Of a DNA stretch of 64,000 nt, positions 1 to 7,753 are shown one piece after another. This DNA is from Yoonia sp. F2084L (lineage in GTDB: Bacteria > Pseudomonadota > Alphaproteobacteria > Rhodobacterales > Rhodobacteraceae). The stretch lies in assembly GCF_023015625.1 (NCBI RefSeq), contig NZ_JALKAH010000002.1:496001-560000 (forward strand), written 5' to 3'. The translations under genes and the position numbers were made by a program. Every line of letters begins with the position of its first letter. Within the stretch, counting starts at the first letter, position 1. The notes under the pieces were generated by a model, which had not been told where the DNA came from, searched no databases, and saw only the letters and a list, made by a program, of their open reading frames with translations.

Positions 1-5
1 TGGGC

Positions 6-785
6 GTGCGCCGCTTTGGCAGGGTGAACTGGCTGGGGACATGGACGCTGACGCGCCGGGAAATCCGGCGCTTCATGAACGTTTGGTCACAGACTGTGAT
101 GGCACCGCTGATTAATGCAGGGCTATTTTTGCTAATCTTCACGATCGCCATTGGGTCCCAACGGGGCGAGGTGATGGGTGTACCCTTCATGGTGTTTCTG
201 GCGCCGGGCATTCTGACCATGACGGTGATCCAGAACGCTTTTGCCAATACATCCTCCAGCCTTGCGTCGGCCAAGGTGCAGGGCAATATCGTTGATACAC
301 TCATGCCGCCACTGTCTGCGGCGGAACTGGTGGCGGGCTATATCGGTGGGGCCGTTGCGCGCGGGGCCTTGGTGGCCATTGTGATCGCGCTTGGATCAGC
401 GCTGTTTCTTGGCGTTGGCATGCAGGCACCGGTGTGGGTTATTGTCTTTGTTCTGCTGGGGTCGATCCTGATGGGTGGGCTGGGCATGATCGCTGGGATC
501 TATGCCAATAAGTTCGATCAGCTTTCAGCGATCTCAAACTTTCTGATCACCCCGTTGGCTTTTCTGTCGGGTACGTTTTATTCCATCGAAGCCCTTCCGC
601 CACTGATGCAGACCCTCAGCCACGCCAACCCGTTCTTTTACATCATCGACGGGGTTCGGTTTGGGATGATCGGGGTCAGCGACAGCAGCCCCTGGGTGGG
701 TTTGCTGGTGGTGAGTGCAGCCTGCATCGTCGTACTGGGCGTGTGCCTGCGCTGGATGCAGACGGGCTATCGGTTGAAGGCTTAG
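6..785 (+). CDS. ABC-2 type transporter permease (YadH-like)
   Basis: Membrane subunit of an ABC exporter in the inner membrane, 259 residues, the usual length for this family. About six hydrophobic segments are visible. The C-terminal third carries the family pattern LSGTFYSIEALPP followed by NPFFYIIDGVRFG, as in the YadH/COG0842 group. The start used is a GTG at position 6. An upstream start outside the window cannot be excluded, but little seems to be missing. The ATPase partner would be expected just upstream, outside the window. The substrate cannot be told from sequence. The stop overlaps the end of the convergent gene by 4 bases. Confidence 0.85.
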   Translation: MRRFGRVNWLGTWTLTRREIRRFMNVWSQTVMAPLINAGLFLLIFTIAIGSQRGEVMGVPFMVFLAPGILTMTVIQNAFANTSSSLASAKVQGNIVDTLMPPLSAAELVAGYIGGAVARGALVAIVIALGSALFLGVGMQAPVWVIVFVLLGSILMGGLGMIAGIYANKFDQLSAISNFLITPLAFLSGTFYSIEALPPLMQTLSHANPFFYIIDGVRFGMIGVSDSSPWVGLLVVSAACIVVLGVCLRWMQTGYRLKA

Positions 786-1195
786 GTCACGTCACGCACA
801 GGAATACCCCGTTCGGCCATCACCGCAATCAGTGTGTCAATGTCTGGCAAATCGCCTGAGAAAATCGCCTCTTCATCACCGTTTCGGTAGACAATCCAGA
901 CTTCGGTTTCAAAGCGCACGTCGCTGACACGCAGGTGTGCGATGTCATCCAGGGAAATCGGACGCGGATGACGCCAGGCCGAAAGCACCAGATAATCGGC
1001 GTCGATCCGTATGCCGGAAGGCGGCTTGCGCATGAAGAACCAAGTCACTGTCACAGCGGCCAAGATGCCTGTGAAAAGCAGCAGGTTTTCCACCTCATAG
1101 CGAACAATAGCAACGACCAAGACGACCAAACCGATCAATGCCAGCCAGATGACACCCTTGCCGGGTGCGCGACGATACTCGTAAACCTCACTCAT
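782..1195 (-). CDS. Small membrane protein of unknown function
   Basis: A 137-residue protein that I do not recognise. Two adjacent hydrophobic helices (about residues 15-33 and 38-55) are followed by a soluble domain of about 80 residues rich in beta-type residues. This layout resembles small PH-like membrane-anchored proteins, but that is only an impression. It is convergent with the ABC permease gene, overlapping it by 4 bases. The codon pattern looks like its neighbours and the reading frame is clean, so it is probably a real gene. Confidence 0.6.
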   Translation of the reverse strand: MSEVYEYRRAPGKGVIWLALIGLVVLVVAIVRYEVENLLLFTGILAAVTVTWFFMRKPPSGIRIDADYLVLSAWRHPRPISLDDIAHLRVSDVRFETEVWIVYRNGDEEAIFSGDLPDIDTLIAVMAERGIPVRDVT

Positions 1196-1265
1196 GGTTT
1201 TGCGCGTAACTTAGAAACATGGCCGGATTTTGACCATGATTAATGGGTGATGAACCGCTGCAGAA

Positions 1266-2144
1266 CTATTTGCGTAAATGCCGTTCGCGCCACGCCAAGA
1301 TACTGGCACCGCTCAGAATAATCATGGCACCAATAATGCTGATCTCGTCGGGCCAAACGTCAAAAATGATCAGGTCATAGAGCGTCGCGAAGATCAGAGT
1401 CACATAACTGAACGGTGTGATAAAGCTCGCGTCGGCCCGCGCCATCGCGTTGACGAAACAGGCCTGCGCCGAGGCCATCAGAACGCCTAGTGCGGCCAGC
1501 GCCCCCCATTGCGACAGCGTTGGCATGACCCAAACCGGCAAAACCGCCAATGTTGCGATGCACAGGCCAATCGTGTTGTTGATCAGCAGGATTTGCAGCG
1601 GCGCTTCGCGATTGGCAAGCTTTTTGATGAAGATCAGCTCCATCCCCATGACGACAGCCGCCCCCAGCGCCAAAAGACCCGCCAGTTGAAAGCTCTCCGG
1701 GCCGGGACGCAACAGGATGAGCGCGCCCAGCAGTGCCGTAAAGGCGGCAAACCAACGCCAAGGCCCCACTTTTTCACCCAGCAGCGGGATTGCCAGAAGC
1801 ATCCCGAACACCGGGTTAAGGAAGCTGATCGCGGTTGCGTCCGACAGCGGGATGAAGGCCACCGCAGCAAACATCAGCGTTACACCACCCCAGCCAAACA
1901 GCGTGCGCCCGATATGCAGCCCAAAATGCGGGCGCGATATCTTGGGGCGCAAAACCGCGGCGACCGATGCAATCGCCAGAAAGGCAAACAAGAACCGCCC
2001 GTGGCTGATTTGCAAAGGATGCAGGGGTGGGCCAAGCGCATCGGTGCCCAAGGCCTTTGCCATCAGCATTGTTCCCGCGATAAACGCGGTCGCCGTCAGC
2101 ATGAAAGCTACGGCAACAGGTGGATTGGCCGCGCGCAGGGTCAT
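1266..2144 (-). CDS. EamA-family (DMT) transporter
   Basis: A 292-residue integral membrane protein with about ten hydrophobic segments arranged as two EamA repeats, the drug/metabolite transporter layout. Such proteins export small metabolites or amino acids across the inner membrane; the substrate is not predictable. In the first repeat LNPVFGMLLAIPLLGEK is a typical end-of-repeat motif. It lies 29 bases downstream of the BNR-repeat gene on the same strand, so the two could be co-transcribed. A second EamA gene occurs at 38284. Confidence 0.85.
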   Translation of the reverse strand: MTLRAANPPVAVAFMLTATAFIAGTMLMAKALGTDALGPPLHPLQISHGRFLFAFLAIASVAAVLRPKISRPHFGLHIGRTLFGWGGVTLMFAAVAFIPLSDATAISFLNPVFGMLLAIPLLGEKVGPWRWFAAFTALLGALILLRPGPESFQLAGLLALGAAVVMGMELIFIKKLANREAPLQILLINNTIGLCIATLAVLPVWVMPTLSQWGALAALGVLMASAQACFVNAMARADASFITPFSYVTLIFATLYDLIIFDVWPDEISIIGAMIILSGASILAWRERHLRK

Positions 2145-2173
2145 GACGCATCAGTGAACCCGGAAGCGGGCAG

Positions 2174-3361
2174 TTACAAGAGCGGCAACGGCTGGTTTTG
2201 CGCTGCGTAGTCCACAACTTCGACACTCAGGATCGTGGGCAGATGTCGTGCGATTTCATGCCAGTTGTCGCCCTCATCAAAGCTGCCAAAAACGGACCCA
2301 CTGTTGGAACCGAAGTAGACGCCCGCAGGGTCTTGTTGGTCTCCGCCCATCGCCTGCCGCAATACGGTAAAGAAGCAGCCCTCTTGCGGTAGCCCGTTGC
2401 GGCCGTCTTCCCAACTGGTGCCACCATCGCGTGATCGCCAGACGGCAGCTGCGGCATCAGGGGGGTATCGCCCCGCACTGTCGCCATTCAGGGGCAGGGT
2501 CCAGATCGTATCCGGGTCACGCGGATGCACCCGGATCGGAAAACCGAAGGTTGAGGGCAGCCCCGCATTCGCATCGTCCCAGCTGCGGCCACCGTCAGAC
2601 GATCGCCAAACACCATGGTGGTTTTGCTGATAAAGCAGATCACCATCACCCGGTGCGCGCATCATGTTGTGCACGCAATGTCCAACCTCGCCATCGCTCG
2701 GCGCGGCCGGATGGTCGTGCCCTTCGCAGGCGGCGGCGTTGGTCATGCGGTTGCGCCGCTCCCATGTTGCACCCCCATCCTCTGACGCAAAGACGCCCGC
2801 AGCAGAGATGCCAACCCAGAGTTTTTTTGCATCATGCGGGTCCGTCACAATCGTATGCAGGACCAATCCGGCGGCGCCGGGGTTCCAGTCCTTGGCCGAA
2901 GGGTGTTCGGTCAGAGCATCCACCTTTTCCCACGTTTGCCCAAAATCAGTGCTGCGCAACAAGGTCGCAGGTTTGGCGCCCGCATAAAGCACCCCATGCG
3001 CAAAATGCAGCGACCAGATATCGGTGAATGCGTCCTCAAAGGGTAGTGGTTCTCCGGTCCAGCCCATCATCTTGGCGAAATCGGGGTCATTTGCAGCCCA
3101 ATCGTCCATTTGGCCTTTGGTCAGTCGGGTGAGGTCCCATGTTTGCCCGTGGTCTGTCGACCACCAGATACCGGCGCCGAAGAAATCGCCACCGCCGCCT
3201 GCCCAAATACGGCCAGAGGCGGGGTCGGCCACGACGTGCCCAATCGACCAGCCATCGCAGAATGGTCCACGTACAGACCATGTTGCGCGATCGGTTGATC
3301 CATCAATCAAGAAGGCCCCTTTGGTCGTGCCAACGAGTGCGGTCAGGTCAGGATGTGTCAT
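2174..3361 (-). CDS. BNR/Asp-box repeat beta-propeller protein
   Basis: At least six Asp-box motifs (S-x-D-x-G-x-T/S-W) are spread along the chain: STDHGQTW, STDFGQTW, SEDGGATW, SSDGGRSW, SRDGGTSW and SFDEGDNW. This predicts a beta-propeller of the sialidase/VPS10 type. No catalytic set typical of sialidases is evident, so I would not call it an enzyme. The frame extends upstream to 3427, but the ATG at 3361 is preceded by GGAG at good spacing and opens with MTHPDLTALVGTTKG, typical for the family; it gives 395 residues. No signal peptide is seen, so it is probably cytoplasmic. Confidence 0.75.
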   Translation of the reverse strand: MTHPDLTALVGTTKGAFLIDGSTDRATWSVRGPFCDGWSIGHVVADPASGRIWAGGGGDFFGAGIWWSTDHGQTWDLTRLTKGQMDDWAANDPDFAKMMGWTGEPLPFEDAFTDIWSLHFAHGVLYAGAKPATLLRSTDFGQTWEKVDALTEHPSAKDWNPGAAGLVLHTIVTDPHDAKKLWVGISAAGVFASEDGGATWERRNRMTNAAACEGHDHPAAPSDGEVGHCVHNMMRAPGDGDLLYQQNHHGVWRSSDGGRSWDDANAGLPSTFGFPIRVHPRDPDTIWTLPLNGDSAGRYPPDAAAAVWRSRDGGTSWEDGRNGLPQEGCFFTVLRQAMGGDQQDPAGVYFGSNSGSVFGSFDEGDNWHEIARHLPTILSVEVVDYAAQNQPLPLL

Positions 3362-3572
3362 GAGATGCTCCATTTTTGAACGCACAGAGTTTAGCACACG
3401 CCCAAAGCCGTGCCTAATTGCAGCCATAGGTTGCTTTGCGGATTTACGACTTCCTTTTGCAAATCAACTGGGCTACCACTGCGCTATGATGAATGCTGCG
3501 ACATATGAAATTCGACGCCGACGCTAATGCGCGCCGTCCTTTTGCCACGTCCATCGTAAACCCCTAACATTA

Positions 3573-3602
3573 TTGACACCTCGCAATTGGTCCTGCACCA
3601 AT
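3573..3602 (+). promoter_or_regulatory. Candidate promoter and palindrome upstream of argD
   Basis: TTGACA at 3573-3578 matches a sigma-70 -35 box. The perfect interrupted palindrome ATTGGT-cctgc-ACCAAT at 3586-3602 lies where the -10 region would be, which would suit a repressor site. The -10 hexamer itself is poor. It sits about 30-55 bases before the argD start. Site and role are inferred. Confidence 0.35.
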
Positions 3603-3628
3603 CGAGCTTACGTTTAAGGAAGATCGCT

Positions 3629-4810
3629 ATGATCGCATCTATTCTGCCGACCTATTCACGTGCGCCCCTGACTTTTGTGTCCGGGGAAGGCTCTTGGCTG
3701 GTGGAAGCTGACGGGCGACGCTTTCTTGATTTGGGCGCGGGGATCGCGGTCAATGCGCTGGGCCATGCGCACCCCGCATTGGTTGAGGCGCTGTCAGGGC
3801 AGGCAAATGCGCTGTGGCATGTCTCCAACCTCTACAATATCCCCGCGCAACAGCAGTTGGCTGATGCGCTGGTTGAAAAGACCTTTGCGGATACAGTGTT
3901 CTTCACCAACTCCGGGACGGAAGCCTGTGAACTCGCTGTCAAAATGGCGCGGAAGTATTGGTTTGATAAGGGTGCTCAGGATCGAACCCAGATCATCACC
4001 TTCTCTGGTTCCTTCCACGGTCGCTCCAGTGCGGGTATCGCCGCTGCCGGCTCTGAGAAAATGATCAAAGGCTTTGGCCCGCTCTTGCCCGGGTTCACGC
4101 ATCTGGAGTTCGGTGACCACGATGCCCTGCAAGCGGCAGTCTCGGACAAGATTGCTGCGATCATGGTTGAGCCCGTCCAAGGCGAAGGCGGCATACGCCC
4201 CTTGCCGGATGCATGTCTCAAAGGACTGCGCGATCTGTGCGATGAACATGGCATTCTGATGATACTGGACGAGGTACAATGCGGCATGGGCCGGACCGGT
4301 AAGCTTTTTGCGCATGAATGGGCCGGGATCACACCCGACATCATGATGGTTGCCAAGGGCATCGGCGGCGGCTTTCCATTGGGTGCGGTCCTGGCCACCG
4401 AAAACGCGGCATCGGGCATGACCGCAGGCACGCATGGATCAACCTATGGGGGCAATCCGCTGGCCTGTGCGGTCGGCGCCAAAGTGATGGAGATCGTCGG
4501 CGACGATGCGTTTCTGGCCGAGGTTAATCGCAAGGCGGGGCTGCTGCGGCAAAAACTGGAAGGCGTCGTTGCGGCGTATCCTGAGGTTTTTGAAGCCGTG
4601 CGCGGGTCCGGCCTGATGCTGGGGCTGAAATGCAAAGCGACGAACACCGATGTGGTGGGTGCAGGCTTTGCTGAGGGTGTGCTGACTGTCCCTGCCGCCG
4701 ACAATGTCGTGCGGCTATTGCCTGCGTTGAACATTACCGATGAAGACATCGGGCTTGCGGCAGAAAAGCTTGATGCCGTCGCATCCCGCGTGAAGGAGGC
4801 CAATGCGTAA
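3629..4810 (+). CDS. argD: Acetylornithine aminotransferase
   Basis: Class III PLP-dependent aminotransferase that makes N-acetylornithine in arginine synthesis; related enzymes also act on succinyl-diaminopimelate. The PLP-binding lysine is K243 in VAKGIGGGFPLG, and the family motif DEVQCGMGRTGK is present upstream of it. The frame runs back to 3587, but the ATG at 3629 has AAGGA eight bases upstream and opens with MIASILPTYSRAPL, giving 393 residues, normal for ArgD. It is followed by an overlapping GNAT gene and then argF, so arginine genes are grouped here. Confidence 0.95.
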   Translation: MIASILPTYSRAPLTFVSGEGSWLVEADGRRFLDLGAGIAVNALGHAHPALVEALSGQANALWHVSNLYNIPAQQQLADALVEKTFADTVFFTNSGTEACELAVKMARKYWFDKGAQDRTQIITFSGSFHGRSSAGIAAAGSEKMIKGFGPLLPGFTHLEFGDHDALQAAVSDKIAAIMVEPVQGEGGIRPLPDACLKGLRDLCDEHGILMILDEVQCGMGRTGKLFAHEWAGITPDIMMVAKGIGGGFPLGAVLATENAASGMTAGTHGSTYGGNPLACAVGAKVMEIVGDDAFLAEVNRKAGLLRQKLEGVVAAYPEVFEAVRGSGLMLGLKCKATNTDVVGAGFAEGVLTVPAADNVVRLLPALNITDEDIGLAAEKLDAVASRVKEANA

Positions 4811-5285
4811 CTATTCGTTTCGTCCCCTGACCGAGGCTGACCTGCCTTTGATGCGCCGCTGGCTTGACACGGCGCATGTCAAAGTCTGGTGGCCTGATGC
4901 GGATAAACAGCTCGCGTTGATGCAACAGGATATGAACAAATCAAGCATTGATATGTGGGTGGTCAGCCTGATCAACCAGCCTTTTGCCTATATCCACGAT
5001 CACGATGCGCGGGCTTTTGATATGCCGCAATATGCGGACCTGCCGCAGGGCACACGCGTAATGGCGACCTTTGTGGGGGATACGAATTTCATGGGGCAGG
5101 GGCATTCGGCGGGATACATCGACGCGCGCGTGCGTGACATGCGGTTGCGGTATCCGATGGTGGCTGTGGGTCCGAATACGACCGACACGCGGGCCATCAG
5201 CATTTATCGACAGGCCGGTTTCATGAACCGACGATTGGCATCAACGCGCGACGGACGCCTTGTGCAAGTGATGACACATCTTTGA
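4803..5285 (+). CDS. GNAT acetyltransferase (AAC(6')-like)
   Basis: A 160-residue GNAT-family N-acetyltransferase. The opening [21 protein letters not shown] and the later block ending [10 protein letters not shown] are typical of the group containing aminoglycoside 6'-acetyltransferases and siderophore-type acetyltransferases. The real substrate is unknown and resistance should not be assumed. The start overlaps the end of argD by 8 bases and its ribosome site AAGGAGG lies inside argD, so translation is probably coupled. It sits between argD and argF, which hints at an amine or amino-acid substrate, but this is inference only. Confidence 0.8.
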   Translation: MRNYSFRPLTEADLPLMRRWLDTAHVKVWWPDADKQLALMQQDMNKSSIDMWVVSLINQPFAYIHDHDARAFDMPQYADLPQGTRVMATFVGDTNFMGQGHSAGYIDARVRDMRLRYPMVAVGPNTTDTRAISIYRQAGFMNRRLASTRDGRLVQVMTHL

Positions 5286-5322
5286 ATTCTCCGGCCCAAG
5301 CGGCCCAACAAAAGCGAAACTC

Positions 5323-6228
5323 ATGACCCATTTTCTTGATATTCATACGACCCCGACCAACGCCCTGCGGGGCATCATCGACAACGCGCAAACGATGAAG
5401 ACAGCGCGCGCAGGCAAACCCAAGGGCACGCCAGATGCCGAGCAACCTCTGGCGGGGCACATGGTGGCGCTGATCTTTGAAAAGCCCTCGACACGGACAC
5501 GCGTGTCCTTTGATGTCGGCGTGCGCCAGATGGGCGGGCAAACGATGGTGCTGTCCGGGGCCGACATGCAGCTGGGCCATGGTGAAACCATCGCCGATAC
5601 CGCGCGCGTGCTGTCGCGCTACGTCGATCTGATCATGATCCGCACGTTTGAGGAACAAACTCTGCTGGATATGGCCGAATACGCGACTGTGCCGGTCATC
5701 AACGGGCTGACCAACCGCACCCACCCGTGTCAGATCATGGCCGATATCATGACGTTTGAAGAACACAACGGTCCGATCAAAGGCAAAAAGGTCGTCTGGT
5801 CAGGCGATGGTAACAACGTCTTTGCCAGCTTCGCGCATGCCGCCAAACAGTTCGAATTTGATCTGGTCTTTACCGGCCCGCCGCCGCTTGACCCCGAACC
5901 CGCGCTTGAAGGGCTCTATACAACCGTACGGGATCCAAATGAGGCCGTTCAGGGGGCTGATCTGGTGGTCACGGACACTTGGGTCAGCATGCATGATCCG
6001 CAATCAGCACGCGAACGGCGGCACAATCAATTGCGGGGGTATCAGGTGAACGATGCGCTAATGGCCAAGGCCAAGGATGATGCGCTGTTCATGCATTGTC
6101 TTCCCGCGCACCGCGATGATGAGGCAACAAGCAGTGTGATGGATGGCCCCCATTCGGTGATCTTTGATGAGGCCGAAAATCGACTGCATGCGCAAAAGGC
6201 GATTATGCGGTATTGTCTGGGGGTTTAA
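5323..6228 (+). CDS. argF: Ornithine carbamoyltransferase
   Basis: Catalyses ornithine plus carbamoyl phosphate to citrulline in the cytoplasm. The carbamoyl-phosphate motif STRTR is at residues 56-60, HPCQ at 134-137 and the ornithine-site motif HCLP at 258-261. Length is 301 residues, slightly short but normal for alphaproteobacteria. It is third in the argD-GNAT-argF group, 37 bases after the acetyltransferase gene. Confidence 0.96.
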   Translation: MTHFLDIHTTPTNALRGIIDNAQTMKTARAGKPKGTPDAEQPLAGHMVALIFEKPSTRTRVSFDVGVRQMGGQTMVLSGADMQLGHGETIADTARVLSRYVDLIMIRTFEEQTLLDMAEYATVPVINGLTNRTHPCQIMADIMTFEEHNGPIKGKKVVWSGDGNNVFASFAHAAKQFEFDLVFTGPPPLDPEPALEGLYTTVRDPNEAVQGADLVVTDTWVSMHDPQSARERRHNQLRGYQVNDALMAKAKDDALFMHCLPAHRDDEATSSVMDGPHSVIFDEAENRLHAQKAIMRYCLGV

Positions 6229-6325
6229 GGGGACAGGTCGATAGCGTGAAGCCGTCCCGGTGAATAAGGGCCGCGGGCCATCAACCGCGATGCGAACGGT
6301 ATGATAAGGCATTGGAGGATCCGGG

Positions 6326-6925
6326 ATGAAAATCATCGTAGTGGGTGCCGCCGGCGATATTGGGCAGGCAGCATGTAAGGACCTTGGCGAGAGGCACGAC
6401 ATTGTCACCGTTGGGCGTTCTGGCGGAGATTACCGCGTGGACGTGACCGATTTAGATGCCGTAAAAGCGTTGTACCAGAAGGTTGGTACTTTCGACGCGG
6501 TGGTGTCCTGTGCGGGCGATGCAACCTTTGCGCCGTTGCTTGAGTTTGATCAAGACGCCTTCATGGTCGGTCTTCGGCAAAAGGTGATGGGACAGATCAA
6601 TCTAGTTCTTGCTGGGTTGGACGTGATTGCGGATTGCGGATCATTCACCCTGACCAGCGGTGTTCTTGATCGCGACCCGATCCGCATGGGGACCAACGCC
6701 GCGACGGCCAACGGTGCGTTGGCGGGCTTTGTGACGAGTGCTGCGATCGAAATGCCGCGCAGCCTGCGTGTGAATGTCGTCAGCCCGGGACTGTTGGATG
6801 TCTCTGCTCCGCGTTACGGGGAATGGTTTGCAGGCCATAAGCCCGTGCCATCGCGCGATGTCGGGCTCGCATATGCCAAATGTGTAGAGGGCGCTATTAC
6901 GGGTCAGGTTGTTATCGTTGCTTAG
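6326..6925 (+). CDS. Atypical short-chain dehydrogenase-like protein
   Basis: A 199-residue Rossmann protein. The nucleotide-binding glycine pattern is near the N-terminus (VGAAGDIGQAA, from residue 7) and the serine-containing strand FTLTSGVL is present. The usual Tyr-x-x-x-Lys pair is missing: at the expected place the sequence is GTNAATANGAL. It belongs to a short, divergent SDR group often annotated simply as short chain dehydrogenase. A strong ribosome site GGAGGATCC precedes the ATG. It lies 97 bases after argF and need not be part of the same transcript. The reaction is unknown. Confidence 0.75.
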   Translation: MKIIVVGAAGDIGQAACKDLGERHDIVTVGRSGGDYRVDVTDLDAVKALYQKVGTFDAVVSCAGDATFAPLLEFDQDAFMVGLRQKVMGQINLVLAGLDVIADCGSFTLTSGVLDRDPIRMGTNAATANGALAGFVTSAAIEMPRSLRVNVVSPGLLDVSAPRYGEWFAGHKPVPSRDVGLAYAKCVEGAITGQVVIVA

Positions 6926-7227
6926 TGGGCAGAGCAAAACGAACAGTGATCAGATATCGGTTTGCCCGCAGAATTCAATCAAACGGCAAAAAAGGATCAA
7001 TATGGCGGATGCTCTGTTCGTAGTGCACACAGATTAACCATTTGTTAACCGGCGTTACCTTAGCTTGGTGCTTGGCCGTTTGGCTGGGCAGCGCCGCAAC
7101 CGCCCTCACAGGGGTATGCTTTGCGGTATACACCTCCGGATGGGGCGCTGCCGCTAAAAGATCGCATGATTTGTTTTGCAATTGGTTAAAGGGTGTAGCC
7201 AATCGTACCAAAAAGTCGTGCCAGCTG
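6926..7227. other. Intergenic stretch between SDR and Nudix genes
   Basis: About 300 bases with no convincing gene. It holds a perfect CtrA-type site (separate entry). A TTG-initiated 64-codon frame starting at 7042 overlaps that site and has no clear ribosome site. A 78-codon frame on the other strand is equally unconvincing. No tRNA or terminator is clear. Confidence 0.5.
7034..7048. promoter_or_regulatory. CtrA-type binding site
   Basis: TTAA at 7034-7037, a seven-base spacer (CCATTTG), then TTAA at 7045-7048. This matches the full TTAA-N7-TTAA site of the alphaproteobacterial cell-cycle and motility regulator CtrA. No clear gene starts downstream on either strand within normal range, so the target is uncertain. 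Confidence 0.5.
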
Positions 7228-7686
7228 CTACTCTAGCGCCATCAACAGCGCCTTCAGCCCAGTATCATCGACCTTCTTGGCCGCCTTTTTCAGCGGCATC
7301 CACTTGCGTTTCCGCAGGTCCGCTTCTGGATAGGTCTTTGTCATCTCTTTGACGTCGATCCGGTAGACGCTGACATGGCAGATCGCGGTGCGGCCGTCGT
7401 CAAACCGCTTTTCCGTGACATAACCCCCAATCGGCGCTTTGCTGACTTTGCCTTTGCGCAGACCAGCCTCTTCCCAGGCTTCAACCTTTGCCGCTTCTGC
7501 ATCGGTGAGCCCATCCATGGGCCATCCTTTGGGCACGATCCAGCGTCCGCGCGAGGATTTGACCAATAACACCTCTTGCCCGGCCTTGCCGTCACGCAGG
7601 CAAAGCGCACCAACCTGCGCAATCGCAGTCGGATCAATGATACGGACCTTGCGGCCCGTCCAAAAGGAACGGTCTAGATTGCTCAT
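7228..7686 (-). CDS. Nudix hydrolase
   Basis: A 152-residue Nudix-family protein that would hydrolyse a nucleoside diphosphate linked to another group, or an inositol polyphosphate. The core of the Nudix box is clear as VEAWEEAGL with the metal-binding Glu-Glu pair; the first Glu of the classical box (G-x5-E) is replaced by Leu in GWPMDGL. The surrounding motif GRWIVPKGWPMDG is usual for the DIPP-like group common in alphaproteobacteria. The gene lies downstream of hrpB on the same strand with a 67-base gap. Confidence 0.85.
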   Translation of the reverse strand: MSNLDRSFWTGRKVRIIDPTAIAQVGALCLRDGKAGQEVLLVKSSRGRWIVPKGWPMDGLTDAEAAKVEAWEEAGLRKGKVSKAPIGGYVTEKRFDDGRTAICHVSVYRIDVKEMTKTYPEADLRKRKWMPLKKAAKKVDDTGLKALLMALE

Positions 7687-7753
7687 GTACCCGCCAATAG
7701 GCTATTTTTATTACATTTCTTTTAACATAAGCCGAATCGATGCGCAAACAAGC

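Noticed and set aside
4803-5285. Aminoglycoside resistance from the AAC(6')-like acetyltransferase
   Set aside because: Family resemblance only; it sits in an arginine gene group and has no mobile context.
7042-7236. 64-codon TTG-initiated frame next to the CtrA site
   Set aside because: No ribosome site, start lies within the TTAA-N7-TTAA box, and the sequence is unlike a known small protein. Kept only as a note.
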